Below, one piece after another: positions 26,426-33,982 of a DNA stretch of 64,000 nucleotides. Position 1 is the stretch's first letter, and the number at the start of each line of letters is the position of its first letter. The DNA is taken from assembly GCA_029817715.1 (NCBI GenBank), contig JARUPY010000292.1, positions 1,262,001-1,326,000 of the forward strand, read 5' to 3'. Both the position numbers and the translations under genes were made by a program. This DNA is from Melastoma dodecandrum. Its lineage: Eukaryota > Streptophyta > Magnoliopsida > Myrtales > Melastomataceae. The notes under the pieces are model-generated. The model had not been told where the DNA came from and did no database searches. It was given only the letters and a program-made list of their open reading frames with translations.

Positions 26426-27004
26426 TTACGCCGACCTCGGCGCGTCGACCCGCGCGCCGACCGGGCCGAGGGCGCGCGCCGCACCGGTCTCCGGGGGGAT
26501 GCCACGTCCACGCCGGTCCGCGATCACCGCCATCACCGCCCGGACGATGCCGGCATAGCCGGTGCAGCGGCAGAGGTTGCCCGAGAGGCCGACCCGGATC
26601 CGCCGCTCATCGGCCTCGGGCAGCCGCAGGACCAGATCGCGGGCGGCCACCAGCATCCCGGGCGTGCAGTAGCCGCACTGGAGCGCGTGCTCGCGGTTGA
26701 AGGCGGCCCGCAGCTCGGCCGCGATGGCGTCCGCGTCGAGGCCCTCGATCGTGGTGACCGCGGCCCCCGCGCAGGCGCCCGCGAAGGTCAGGCAGGCGCG
26801 GGCCGGCTCGCCGTCGAGCAGGACCGTGCAGGCGCCGCAGACGCCGTGCTCGCAGCCGAGATGCGTGCCGGTGAGGTCGAGCCCGTCGCGCAGCACGTCG
26901 CCGAGATGGCTGCGCGGCTCGGCCGCGACCCGCACGGCGCGGCCGTTCACCGTCAGCGCGAGTGCCATGCGGGAGGACCCAGGTTCGGCCAGCGCGGGGC
27001 TCAT
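26426..27004 (-). CDS. Molybdenum hydroxylase small subunit, 2x[2Fe-2S] (CoxS-like)
   Basis: A 192-residue iron-sulfur subunit of the xanthine oxidase family. Plant-type cluster motif CEHGVCGACTVLLDG and a later Cys at ARACL. The C-terminal all-helical cluster domain has CGYCTPGML and CRCTGY. It passes electrons from the Mo site to FAD. The ATG at 27004 overlaps the CoxM stop (ATGA); a second ATG at 26968 is an alternative. The tail after CRCTGY is longer than usual (about 35 residues). Confidence 0.93.
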   Translation of the reverse strand: MSPALAEPGSSRMALALTVNGRAVRVAAEPRSHLGDVLRDGLDLTGTHLGCEHGVCGACTVLLDGEPARACLTFAGACAGAAVTTIEGLDADAIAAELRAAFNREHALQCGYCTPGMLVAARDLVLRLPEADERRIRVGLSGNLCRCTGYAGIVRAVMAVIADRRGRGIPPETGAARALGPVGARVDAPRSA

Positions 27005-27873
27005 GCTGCCTCCGGAACGGTGTTGGCTCGGGGATCGGGCGCGGCCGCTGCGGCCACCGCGCGGCCCAGGACGGTGACGTGGATGTGCCGCTCGACCGCG
27101 TCGGCCATCCCGGCCTCCCGCAGCGCCTGATCCGCGACCCGGGGGTCGAAGCGCGCGGCGAAGTCGGCGCCGATGCGGCCGCCGAAGAGCGGGCGGGCAT
27201 CGGTGAGGAGCACGGGCGGCCCCTCGACCGCGCCGATCACGGCCCGGCCCCGGCCCGCGCCGGGTTCGAGGCGCACGGCCCCGATGGCGTGGGCGAACTC
27301 GCCGATCTTCGCGCAGTGCTTGACGTAGCCCCAGGCCACACCCGCCGGCAGCGCCGGGACGCGCACCGCGACGAGGATCTCGTCCGCGTCCAGGGCCACT
27401 TCGAGGGCGCCGGTGACGAAGCGCTCCGCCGGCAGGGTGCGACGCCCGGTCCGCCCCGCGATCTCCACCTCGGCGCCGAGGGCCGTCAGGGCACTCACCC
27501 AGTCGGCGGCCGGGTCGGCGTGGACGAGGCTGCCGCCGATCGTGCCGCGGTTGCGCACCGGCCGGTGGGCGATGGCGGCCGCCACCCGCCGCAGCGCGCC
27601 GCCGGTGAGGTCCGGGACGCGCCCGTCCTCGATGTCGGCATGGGTCACGCAGGCCCCGAGGACGAGCGTGTCGCCCTCGACCCGGGCTTCCCGGAGTTCG
27701 GGCACGCCCGTGATGTCGACGATCAGGCTGGGCTCGACGAGGCGCAGGTTCAGCATCGGCCCGAGGGACTGGCCGCCCGCGATCAGCTTCACGGTGCCGG
27801 GGGCCTGCGCGAGACGGTCCAGGAGCGCGGCGAGGCTGCCGGGCCGCTCCCAGGCGAAGGGGGCGGGCTTCAT
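27001..27873 (-). CDS. Molybdenum hydroxylase FAD subunit (CoxM-like)
   Basis: A 290-residue FAD-binding subunit: AGGQSLGPMLNLRL and TIGGSLVHADPAADW are the two FAD-contact motifs of the CoxM/XdhA class, followed by the CO dehydrogenase flavoprotein C-terminal domain. The start ATG at 27873 overlaps the large-subunit stop (ATGA). With CoxS- and CoxL-like subunits it forms a heterotrimeric hydroxylase passing electrons to an unknown acceptor, perhaps the Rieske protein of the same operon (inference). Confidence 0.93.
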   Translation of the reverse strand: MKPAPFAWERPGSLAALLDRLAQAPGTVKLIAGGQSLGPMLNLRLVEPSLIVDITGVPELREARVEGDTLVLGACVTHADIEDGRVPDLTGGALRRVAAAIAHRPVRNRGTIGGSLVHADPAADWVSALTALGAEVEIAGRTGRRTLPAERFVTGALEVALDADEILVAVRVPALPAGVAWGYVKHCAKIGEFAHAIGAVRLEPGAGRGRAVIGAVEGPPVLLTDARPLFGGRIGADFAARFDPRVADQALREAGMADAVERHIHVTVLGRAVAAAAAPDPRANTVPEAA

Positions 27874-30224
27874 GCGGCCTCCCGCGCGGTTTCGACGGGA
27901 GCGCGGGCGGCCAATACGGCCTCCACGATCCGCCGGGGGGTGATGGGCGAATGCAGCAGCTCGACGCCGAGCGGCGCCAGCGCATCGTTGACCGCGTTGG
28001 CCAAAGCCGCCGGGGGCGCGATGGCGCCGCCCTCGCCGATCCCCTTCTGGCCGAAGCGCGTGTAGGGCGAGGGCGTCTCCATGTGGTCGATGCGGGCCAT
28101 CGGCACGTCGGGCGCGCCGGGCAGCAGGTAGTCCGCGAAGGTCGAGGCGAGCGGCTGGCCGCGGCCGTCGAAGCGCACTTCTTCCAGGAGGGCAGTACCG
28201 ACACCTTGCGCGAGGCCACCGTAGATCTGGCCGTCCACCACCAGGGGGTTCACCAGCGTGCCGCCGTCCTCGACGATGACGTAGTCGAGGATCTCGATCT
28301 CGCCGAGGTCGGGATCGACCGCGACCGTCACCGCATGCGCGGCGTAGCTGAAGGTGCCGGAATCGCGGACGGTCTTGTAGCCGGCGACGACTTCGAGGCC
28401 GCCTGGATCGGTGTCGGGCGCGAGGTCCTGCGGGCGCCGGTACCAAGTGCGGGCGATCGCCTCCAGGGAGACGTCGCCCGTGGGGCCGACGACGTGGCCG
28501 CCCTCGAAGCGGCACGCCTCGGGTTGCGTCTGGAGCAGGTGGGCGCCGATCCGGACGGCCCGGTCGCGCAGCGCCTCGCAGGCCGCCGCCACCGCGCCGC
28601 CGGCCATCACCATGACGCGGGAGCCCCAGGAGCCGGTGGAATAGGGGGTCATGGCGGTGTCGCCGTGGACGAGGCGCGTGCGCGCCACCGGGACGCCCAG
28701 GATCTCGTGGGCGACCTGGGCCAGCGTCGTCTCCAGTCCCTGGCCGTGGGAATGGGCGCCGATTCGCAGCTCCAGGCCGCCATCCGGGGTCAGGCGGGCG
28801 CTGGCCTGTTCGTGGCCGGGCACCATCGGGATGCCCCAGCCGGAATAGACCGAGGTGCCGTGCGCGGCCTGCTCGCAGTAGATCGCGAGGCCGAGGCCGA
28901 TCCGGCGCCCGTCCGGCTCGCCCTCACGCTGGCGGGCGCGGATTGCCTCCACGTCGATCGCCTTCAGCGCCCGGGCGAGCGCCTCCGGGTAGTCGCCGCT
29001 GTCGAAATGCTTCTTGGTGATGTTCTCGAACGGCATCTGCTCGGGCCGCACGAGGTTTTTTTCGCGCACGGTCTCGGGCGGGATCCCGGCCGCGCGGGCG
29101 ACCGCATCGAGCACCAGTTCCAGGGCGAAGCAGACGCCGGTGCGCGCGACCCCCCGGTAGGGCAGGATCGGGCACTTGTTGGTCGCCACCGACCATGTCC
29201 GGCAGCGATAGGCCGGGAAATCGTAGGGGCCGGGCAGGATGCTGGCGACCTGCGCGGCCTCCAGGCAGGCCGAGAACGGGTAGGCCGAATAGGCGCCGGA
29301 ATCGACGGTGGCCTCGCAATCGATGCCGCGCAGCCGACCGTCCCGCTCCGCGTAGGCGGTGATGCGGTAATGGTGTTCGCGGCAGTTGGCGTTGCCGGTG
29401 AGTTGCTCGCGGCGGTCCTCGATCCAGCGAACCGGGTGGCCGAGATGACGCGCCAGGAAGCACGCGACGACTTCCTCGGCCAGCAGGATCCCCTTGTAGC
29501 CGAAGCCGCCACCGACATCCGGAGAGATGATGCGAACACGACCCTGCTCGATCCCGAGGCATTCGGAGAGGCCGTTGCGCACGATGTGCGGCATCTGGCT
29601 CGCGGTGTGGACCACCAACTGGTCGAGGCGGTGATCGAGCTGCACCACCGTGCCGCGGCCCTCGATCGGCGCCATGCACTGGCGCCCCGTCGAGATGGTC
29701 CGGCTGACCTTGATCGGCGCGTCGAGGGCATTTGCGATGCCGATATCGACCAGGGTCTCCAGGAAAACGTTGTCGCCCCAATGCTCGTGGACGAGGGCGG
29801 AGCCGGGCTCGCGCGCGGCCAGCATGTCATGGACGGCCGGCAGCTCTTCCAGATCGAGCACCACGGCGGCGGCGATGTCCTCGGCCTCGGCGCGGGTCGG
29901 GGCGACGCACATCGCCACGAGCTCGCCCACCTGCCGGACCTTGGCGACGGCCAGGACCGGCTGCTCGGAGACCTTGAAGCCGGGCAATCCCGAGACCGCC
30001 CGGATCGGCAGCACGCCGTCGAGGTCGGCGGCGGTGAACACGCGGTCGCGATAGGCCTCCGGCACGTGGACGGCGCGGATCCGGGCATGGGCCAGCGGGC
30101 TGCGCACGAAGGCGACGTCCTGCATGCCCGGCAGGCGGAGATCGCCGACATACTGGCCGCGCCCGCGCATCAGGCGGTCGTCCTCCTTGCGGGGCAGCGG
30201 AGCCCCCACACCCTCGCGGCTCAT
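27870..30224 (-). CDS. Molybdenum hydroxylase large subunit (CoxL/XDH-like)
   Basis: A 784-residue molybdopterin-binding catalytic subunit. Seen: DVGGGFGYKG (near 245), PYRGVARTG at the position of the active-site loop (AYRGAGR in form II enzymes), GQGLETTLAQVAHEILG, and the C-terminal GQKGIGEGGAIAPPAALANAVNDAL whose GEGG Glu is the catalytic base of the family. The loop PYRGVART lacks the Cys of true CO dehydrogenase (AYRCSFR), so oxidation of CO is not expected. Hydroxylation of an N-heterocycle or aldehyde is more likely. The start at 30224 overlaps the alpha/beta hydrolase stop (ATGA). Confidence 0.92.
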   Translation of the reverse strand: MSREGVGAPLPRKEDDRLMRGRGQYVGDLRLPGMQDVAFVRSPLAHARIRAVHVPEAYRDRVFTAADLDGVLPIRAVSGLPGFKVSEQPVLAVAKVRQVGELVAMCVAPTRAEAEDIAAAVVLDLEELPAVHDMLAAREPGSALVHEHWGDNVFLETLVDIGIANALDAPIKVSRTISTGRQCMAPIEGRGTVVQLDHRLDQLVVHTASQMPHIVRNGLSECLGIEQGRVRIISPDVGGGFGYKGILLAEEVVACFLARHLGHPVRWIEDRREQLTGNANCREHHYRITAYAERDGRLRGIDCEATVDSGAYSAYPFSACLEAAQVASILPGPYDFPAYRCRTWSVATNKCPILPYRGVARTGVCFALELVLDAVARAAGIPPETVREKNLVRPEQMPFENITKKHFDSGDYPEALARALKAIDVEAIRARQREGEPDGRRIGLGLAIYCEQAAHGTSVYSGWGIPMVPGHEQASARLTPDGGLELRIGAHSHGQGLETTLAQVAHEILGVPVARTRLVHGDTAMTPYSTGSWGSRVMVMAGGAVAAACEALRDRAVRIGAHLLQTQPEACRFEGGHVVGPTGDVSLEAIARTWYRRPQDLAPDTDPGGLEVVAGYKTVRDSGTFSYAAHAVTVAVDPDLGEIEILDYVIVEDGGTLVNPLVVDGQIYGGLAQGVGTALLEEVRFDGRGQPLASTFADYLLPGAPDVPMARIDHMETPSPYTRFGQKGIGEGGAIAPPAALANAVNDALAPLGVELLHSPITPRRIVEAVLAARAPVETAREAA

Positions 30225-31090
30225 CGGGCGTCTCCCAGAAGATCCTGTGCGGCGCGGACCAGAAGGCCGTCGGGCCGGCGGAATTCGTCGAGGATCGAGA
30301 AGTGATCGGCGCCCGGCACCGGCAGCAGGGCGCCCGGCACGTGGGCGGCGCTGCGCAAGGCGTGGAGGTTGCGCGCGTCGCGGACGAGGGCGGGCAACTC
30401 GCGGCTGCCGTAGGCCAGCGTCATGGGCTTGGCCGTCGCCGGTAGCCGCAGGGGCGACAGGGTCTCGATTTCGTCGTCGGTCAGCCCGAGCTTCTCGTTC
30501 AGGTAGGTCTCGCGGATCGGCGCGAGGTCGTAGACGCCGGAGATCGCCAGGACCGCGGTCACGGCGGGATGCCCGAGGTGGAGGGCTGCGAGCTGCGCCC
30601 CCGCCGACCAGCCGGCGAGGACGATCGGGCCGCCGATCCCGCGCGCCGCGACGTGCGCAGAGAGCCAGTCGAGGGCGGTTCCGATCTCGGCGACGATCCC
30701 GGTGAGGCTGGCGTCTGGCGCCAGGGTGTAGCCCGGCATCGCCACCGACCAGCCGGCGGCGTTCAGCCCCTCCGCGAAGCAGGCGAAGTCGGCTCGGGCA
30801 TTGCGCTGCCAGTAGCCGCCGTGGACGAAGACGAGGCACGGGGCCAGCGCGTCCGCCGCCGGGTAGAGATCGAAGGCGGTGCGGTCCCCCGTGGCATACG
30901 GGATGTCGAGCTCGTCCGGATGCGCGGCCCGGTAGGTCGCGGAGGCCGCGTTGCGGGCCGCGACCTGGGCCGCACTGTCGGGCACGGCCGCGTTGTTGTC
31001 GTAGCAGGCACCCCGCGCGGCGTGATCCAGGCTGTCCCAGCGGCGGCGCGGATCCGGCGGTGTCGGATCGTCGAGGATGAAGGCGGGCAT
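30221..31090 (-). CDS. Alpha/beta hydrolase, arylformamidase-like
   Basis: A 289-residue hydrolase: oxyanion motif FVHGGYWQRN (about 90), nucleophile elbow LAGWSAGAQLA and a C-terminal His in PGADHFSILDEF. The HGGYW form and overall pattern resemble kynurenine formamidase and related amidases and esterases. It is translationally linked to the molybdenum hydroxylase (ATGA) and lies 10 bases after the amidohydrolase gene. It may hydrolyse a ring-opened amide or ester made by the other two enzymes. ATG at 31090 is chosen because the family N-terminus fits; the ORF goes to 31159 inside the upstream gene. Confidence 0.87.
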   Translation of the reverse strand: MPAFILDDPTPPDPRRRWDSLDHAARGACYDNNAAVPDSAAQVAARNAASATYRAAHPDELDIPYATGDRTAFDLYPAADALAPCLVFVHGGYWQRNARADFACFAEGLNAAGWSVAMPGYTLAPDASLTGIVAEIGTALDWLSAHVAARGIGGPIVLAGWSAGAQLAALHLGHPAVTAVLAISGVYDLAPIRETYLNEKLGLTDDEIETLSPLRLPATAKPMTLAYGSRELPALVRDARNLHALRSAAHVPGALLPVPGADHFSILDEFRRPDGLLVRAAQDLLGDAR

Positions 31091-31100
31091 CGGCGCCCCC

Positions 31101-32384
31101 TCAGGCCGCGATCGCCTGGGGCAGGATCGGCGAGTCGGCCTCGAAGCGCCGGCCCGCACGCAGGCAGAAGGCCGGTCGCAGCAGGCGGTCGGCGATCACC
31201 CGCGTGTCCTCGTTGTCGCGCAGCAGGAAGCGACCGCGATCGTCGTGCAGCACCGAGACGTCGGCCGCGTAGCCGACCGTGAGGGCGCCGATCCGATCGC
31301 CCATGCGCAGCATCTCGGCCGGATGCGACGTCACCATCGGCACCACCTCCTCCAGCGGGATGCCCAGCGCCATCATCGAGCTCATCGCCTGCGTGAGGCT
31401 GAACCGGGCCTGCCCGAGGAACGGGTGGTTCTCGTCGTCGTGGTGCTCGTCCGGGGTGCCGGCGGGCTTCTTCACCTCGGGCACCTCGGTGTTGTAGCCG
31501 TGCATGTCGGCGCCGAGCGTGTAGGGGATCACGCCGGCGGGCAGCGAGGCGCGGGCCACGCGGTAGGAGAAGTGGCTGCCGTGGCCGACATCGACCTTCA
31601 GCCCGGCCTCCATGGCCCGGCGGATGATGTGGTGGACCTCGCCCTGCTCGTTGATGAAGCCCCCCGGGTGGCGGGTGAAGGGATGGGCCAGGACGTCGCC
31701 CGGCCGCAGCAGGGGGATCACCCGCTCGACGATGGTGTCGGCATCCTCGCCGTTGGCCCCCGATTCCGGCAGGCCCCAGAGCTGGCCGAAATGCACGTAG
31801 AGCGGCAGGTCGGCGCGCCGGCTGATCTCAGCGGCCATCTCCATCACCTTGATGCCCCAGCGGGCGAAGCCGCCGATCTCGGCGTGGCCCTTGATGCCGC
31901 GCACGAGGTCGCGGTTCTCGGTGGCCGACTTCACCGTCGCGTCGATGTCGACGCCGTCCGGGCTGTAGAGGTTCGGGTAGAAATGGCCCTCCAGGCCGCC
32001 GACGAGATACGCCGACAGGAAGGCGAGCACCTGCGTCTCTGAGCGCTCGGCGATGAAGTGGCGGAAGCCCGGCAGGGTCATGCATGAGGGGCCGCCCTGG
32101 TCGATCACCGTGGTGACGCCCGAGCGCACGCCGACCATGTCGGGGTTCAGGCCGAAGCGGCCGGTGACGTACTGGTAGACGTGGGCGTGCGTGTCGATCA
32201 TGCCGGGCAGGACGAGCTTGCCCGAGACGTCGACCACTTCGGTTGCGGCCGACGGCAGGATGGTCTCCTCCACGGCTGCGATGCGCCCGTCCTGCACCGC
32301 CACGTCGCGGATGCCATCCACGCCGGAGGCGGGGCAAATCACCCGCCCGCCCCGCAGAACCAGATCGTAGCGGCGATTGTCCAT
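31101..32384 (-). CDS. Metal-dependent amidohydrolase (dihydroorotase/deacetylase type)
   Basis: A 427-residue TIM-barrel hydrolase. Metal ligands are visible: HAH in DTHAHVYQY (about 64-66), a likely carboxylated Lys in RGIKGHAEIGG, His in SHFSYR and Asp in LGADMHGYN. The start VLRGGRVICPASGVDGIRDVAV is typical of the amidohydrolase/deacetylase family. Substrates in this family include cyclic amides, hydantoins and N-acyl amino acids. It is the first gene of the twelve-gene operon and faces the MarR gene across an 87-base spacer with a palindrome. Confidence 0.9.
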   Translation of the reverse strand: MDNRRYDLVLRGGRVICPASGVDGIRDVAVQDGRIAAVEETILPSAATEVVDVSGKLVLPGMIDTHAHVYQYVTGRFGLNPDMVGVRSGVTTVIDQGGPSCMTLPGFRHFIAERSETQVLAFLSAYLVGGLEGHFYPNLYSPDGVDIDATVKSATENRDLVRGIKGHAEIGGFARWGIKVMEMAAEISRRADLPLYVHFGQLWGLPESGANGEDADTIVERVIPLLRPGDVLAHPFTRHPGGFINEQGEVHHIIRRAMEAGLKVDVGHGSHFSYRVARASLPAGVIPYTLGADMHGYNTEVPEVKKPAGTPDEHHDDENHPFLGQARFSLTQAMSSMMALGIPLEEVVPMVTSHPAEMLRMGDRIGALTVGYAADVSVLHDDRGRFLLRDNEDTRVIADRLLRPAFCLRAGRRFEADSPILPQAIAA

Positions 32385-32432
32385 CTCGACCTCGCGATTT
32401 CGACCGGCTCGCACCGGCCTCGTACTTGCCAG

Positions 32433-32452
32433 ATGCGAAGCATGCTTCGTAT
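32433..32452. promoter_or_regulatory. Palindromic operator between amidohydrolase and MarR genes
   Basis: ATGCGAAGCATGCTTCGTAT contains the perfect 14-bp palindrome CGAAGCATGCTTCG (32436-32449) extended by near-symmetric AT ends. It is centred in the short divergent spacer, 20 bases before the MarR ATG. Size and symmetry fit a MarR dimer site controlling both directions. Confidence 0.75.
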
Positions 32453-32471
32453 TTCGGCTGTTGCATAGGGC

Positions 32472-33026
32472 ATGCCAAGAATGATTCCGAACCACGGGAA
32501 CGGGGTGATGGGTGAGGGTCTGCGAGCCGACCCGGCAGACGAACCGACCGACGCGGAGGCGTCGGCGGGCACGCCGCACTGGCCGCTGGTCGAGCGCCCG
32601 GGTTTCCTCGCCCGCCGCATGCACCAGATCCACGTCAGCCTGTTTGCGGAGCGTTGTGCCGCTTTCAACGTCACTCCGCTGCAGTACAGCCTGCTTTCGA
32701 TCCTGCGTGACCTAGAGGAAGCCGATCAGACGACGCTTGCGGCAGCGGTCGCCCTCGACCGGACGACGACGACCGGCGCCCTCAAGCGGCTTGCGGCGCG
32801 CGGCCTCGTCAGCCGCTCGACGTCACCCACGGATCGCCGCGCGCAGATCTGCTGCCTGACTGCGGAGGGCGGCGCGCTCCACAACGCGATGGAGCCGGCG
32901 GCGCGGATGGCACACGCGCTGACGGTCGAGGCGCTCACGCCGGCGGAACAGGAGCACCTGACCAAGCTCCTGAGGCGTGTGATCAACGGCCACGAGCATC
33001 GGCAGGGGCAGCCCGCCATCGCGTGA
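32472..33026 (+). CDS. MarR-family regulator of the catabolic operon
   Basis: A 184-residue winged-helix protein: AERCAAFNVTPLQYSLLSILRD, then QTTLAAAVALDRTTTTGALKRLAARGLV (recognition helix) and TSPTDRRAQICCLTAEG (wing, DRR). It diverges from the amidohydrolase-led operon. MarR proteins in this layout usually repress a degradation pathway until an aromatic or other ligand binds. The N-terminal 40 residues before the core are acidic and variable; ATG 32508 is an alternative start. Confidence 0.9.
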   Translation: MPRMIPNHGNGVMGEGLRADPADEPTDAEASAGTPHWPLVERPGFLARRMHQIHVSLFAERCAAFNVTPLQYSLLSILRDLEEADQTTLAAAVALDRTTTTGALKRLAARGLVSRSTSPTDRRAQICCLTAEGGALHNAMEPAARMAHALTVEALTPAEQEHLTKLLRRVINGHEHRQGQPAIA

Positions 33027-33086
33027 GGCGCGGCTCCGGCGAAGGTCCGAACGACAGGGGCTGATCCGCTCCCGCTCCGATGAACC

Positions 33087-33968
33087 TCAGCTCAACGCCC
33101 TGTCCACGAAGCTGCCGGCTTCGGCCAAGGCCGCGCGACCGTCCGCGAGGTGCGGAAAAAACAAGTGCCAGGCGTGGATCATCGCTGGCCAGATCCGGAG
33201 CGTGACATCCACGCCGGCGCCGCCGGCCGCACCCGCCAGGCGCACTGCATCGTCGAGGAGCGTCTCTTCGGAGCCGACCTGGATCAGCATCGGCGGCAGG
33301 CCGCGCAGGTCGGCATACAGGGGCGAGACCATCGGGTCTCGGGGATCCGCGCCGTTCAGGTAGGCCGCCGCAAGCTCAGCCAGGTAGAGGCGCTGGATCA
33401 TGGGATCGGTCGCAGCTTTCGTCCTGAGGCTGTCGCCGCGCAGGGCCAGATCGACCCAGGGCGAGGAAAGCCAGAGGCAGCCCGGCAACGGATCGCCCGC
33501 CGCGCGCAGGCGAAGCGCCGCGGCGAGGGCGAGCCCGCCACCCGCGCTCTCTCCGGCGAGGGCGATGCGCTCGGGTGCGATCCCCTGATTCAGCAGGAAC
33601 CTGTAGCCCGCCACCGTGTCGTCGAGGGCGGCTGGGGAGGGATGCTCGGGGGCAAGGCGGTAGGCGAGGGCCAGGGTGCGGGCACGCGCCTCCCATCCCG
33701 CCCGCGCGACGACATGGCGGTGGCTCTCCAGGGATCCGGCCATGTACCCGCCGCCATGCAGAAAGAGGAGGATGCGCTCGGGATCGGCGTCGGGACTTTG
33801 GGTCCACTCGCCCGGCACGCCCCCCGCATCGACCGCGCTGATGCGGACGCCCGACGGGAGCGCATCGGGGCAGCCGAAGCTGTCGAGCCGGGCGCGTCGT
33901 GCGGCGATGGTCGTCGGTCGCGGCTGCGCACGCAGCCGATTCCGGACGGCTTCGATTTCCGGTCCCAT
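33087..33968 (-). CDS. Alpha/beta hydrolase, hormone-sensitive lipase type
   Basis: A 293-residue esterase of the HSL family: HGGGYMAGS (oxyanion hole, about 72), GESAGGGLALAA (nucleophile Ser), SPLYADLRGLPPMLIQVGSEETLLDDA (acid) and AMIHAWHLF (catalytic His). Such enzymes hydrolyse short-chain or aryl esters. It follows the flavin monooxygenase gene by 14 bases on the same strand, so the two are probably cotranscribed and may act on the same aromatic compound. Confidence 0.9.
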   Translation of the reverse strand: MGPEIEAVRNRLRAQPRPTTIAARRARLDSFGCPDALPSGVRISAVDAGGVPGEWTQSPDADPERILLFLHGGGYMAGSLESHRHVVARAGWEARARTLALAYRLAPEHPSPAALDDTVAGYRFLLNQGIAPERIALAGESAGGGLALAAALRLRAAGDPLPGCLWLSSPWVDLALRGDSLRTKAATDPMIQRLYLAELAAAYLNGADPRDPMVSPLYADLRGLPPMLIQVGSEETLLDDAVRLAGAAGGAGVDVTLRIWPAMIHAWHLFFPHLADGRAALAEAGSFVDRALS

Positions 33969-33982
33969 CACCCCTCTGCACG

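Noticed and set aside
29150..29215. AYRC in the CoxL-like subunit, resembling the CO dehydrogenase signature AYRCSFR
   Set aside because: It reads AYRCRTW and lies about 20 residues before the true loop position, which is PYRGVART. The match is coincidental, so I do not call this a CO dehydrogenase.
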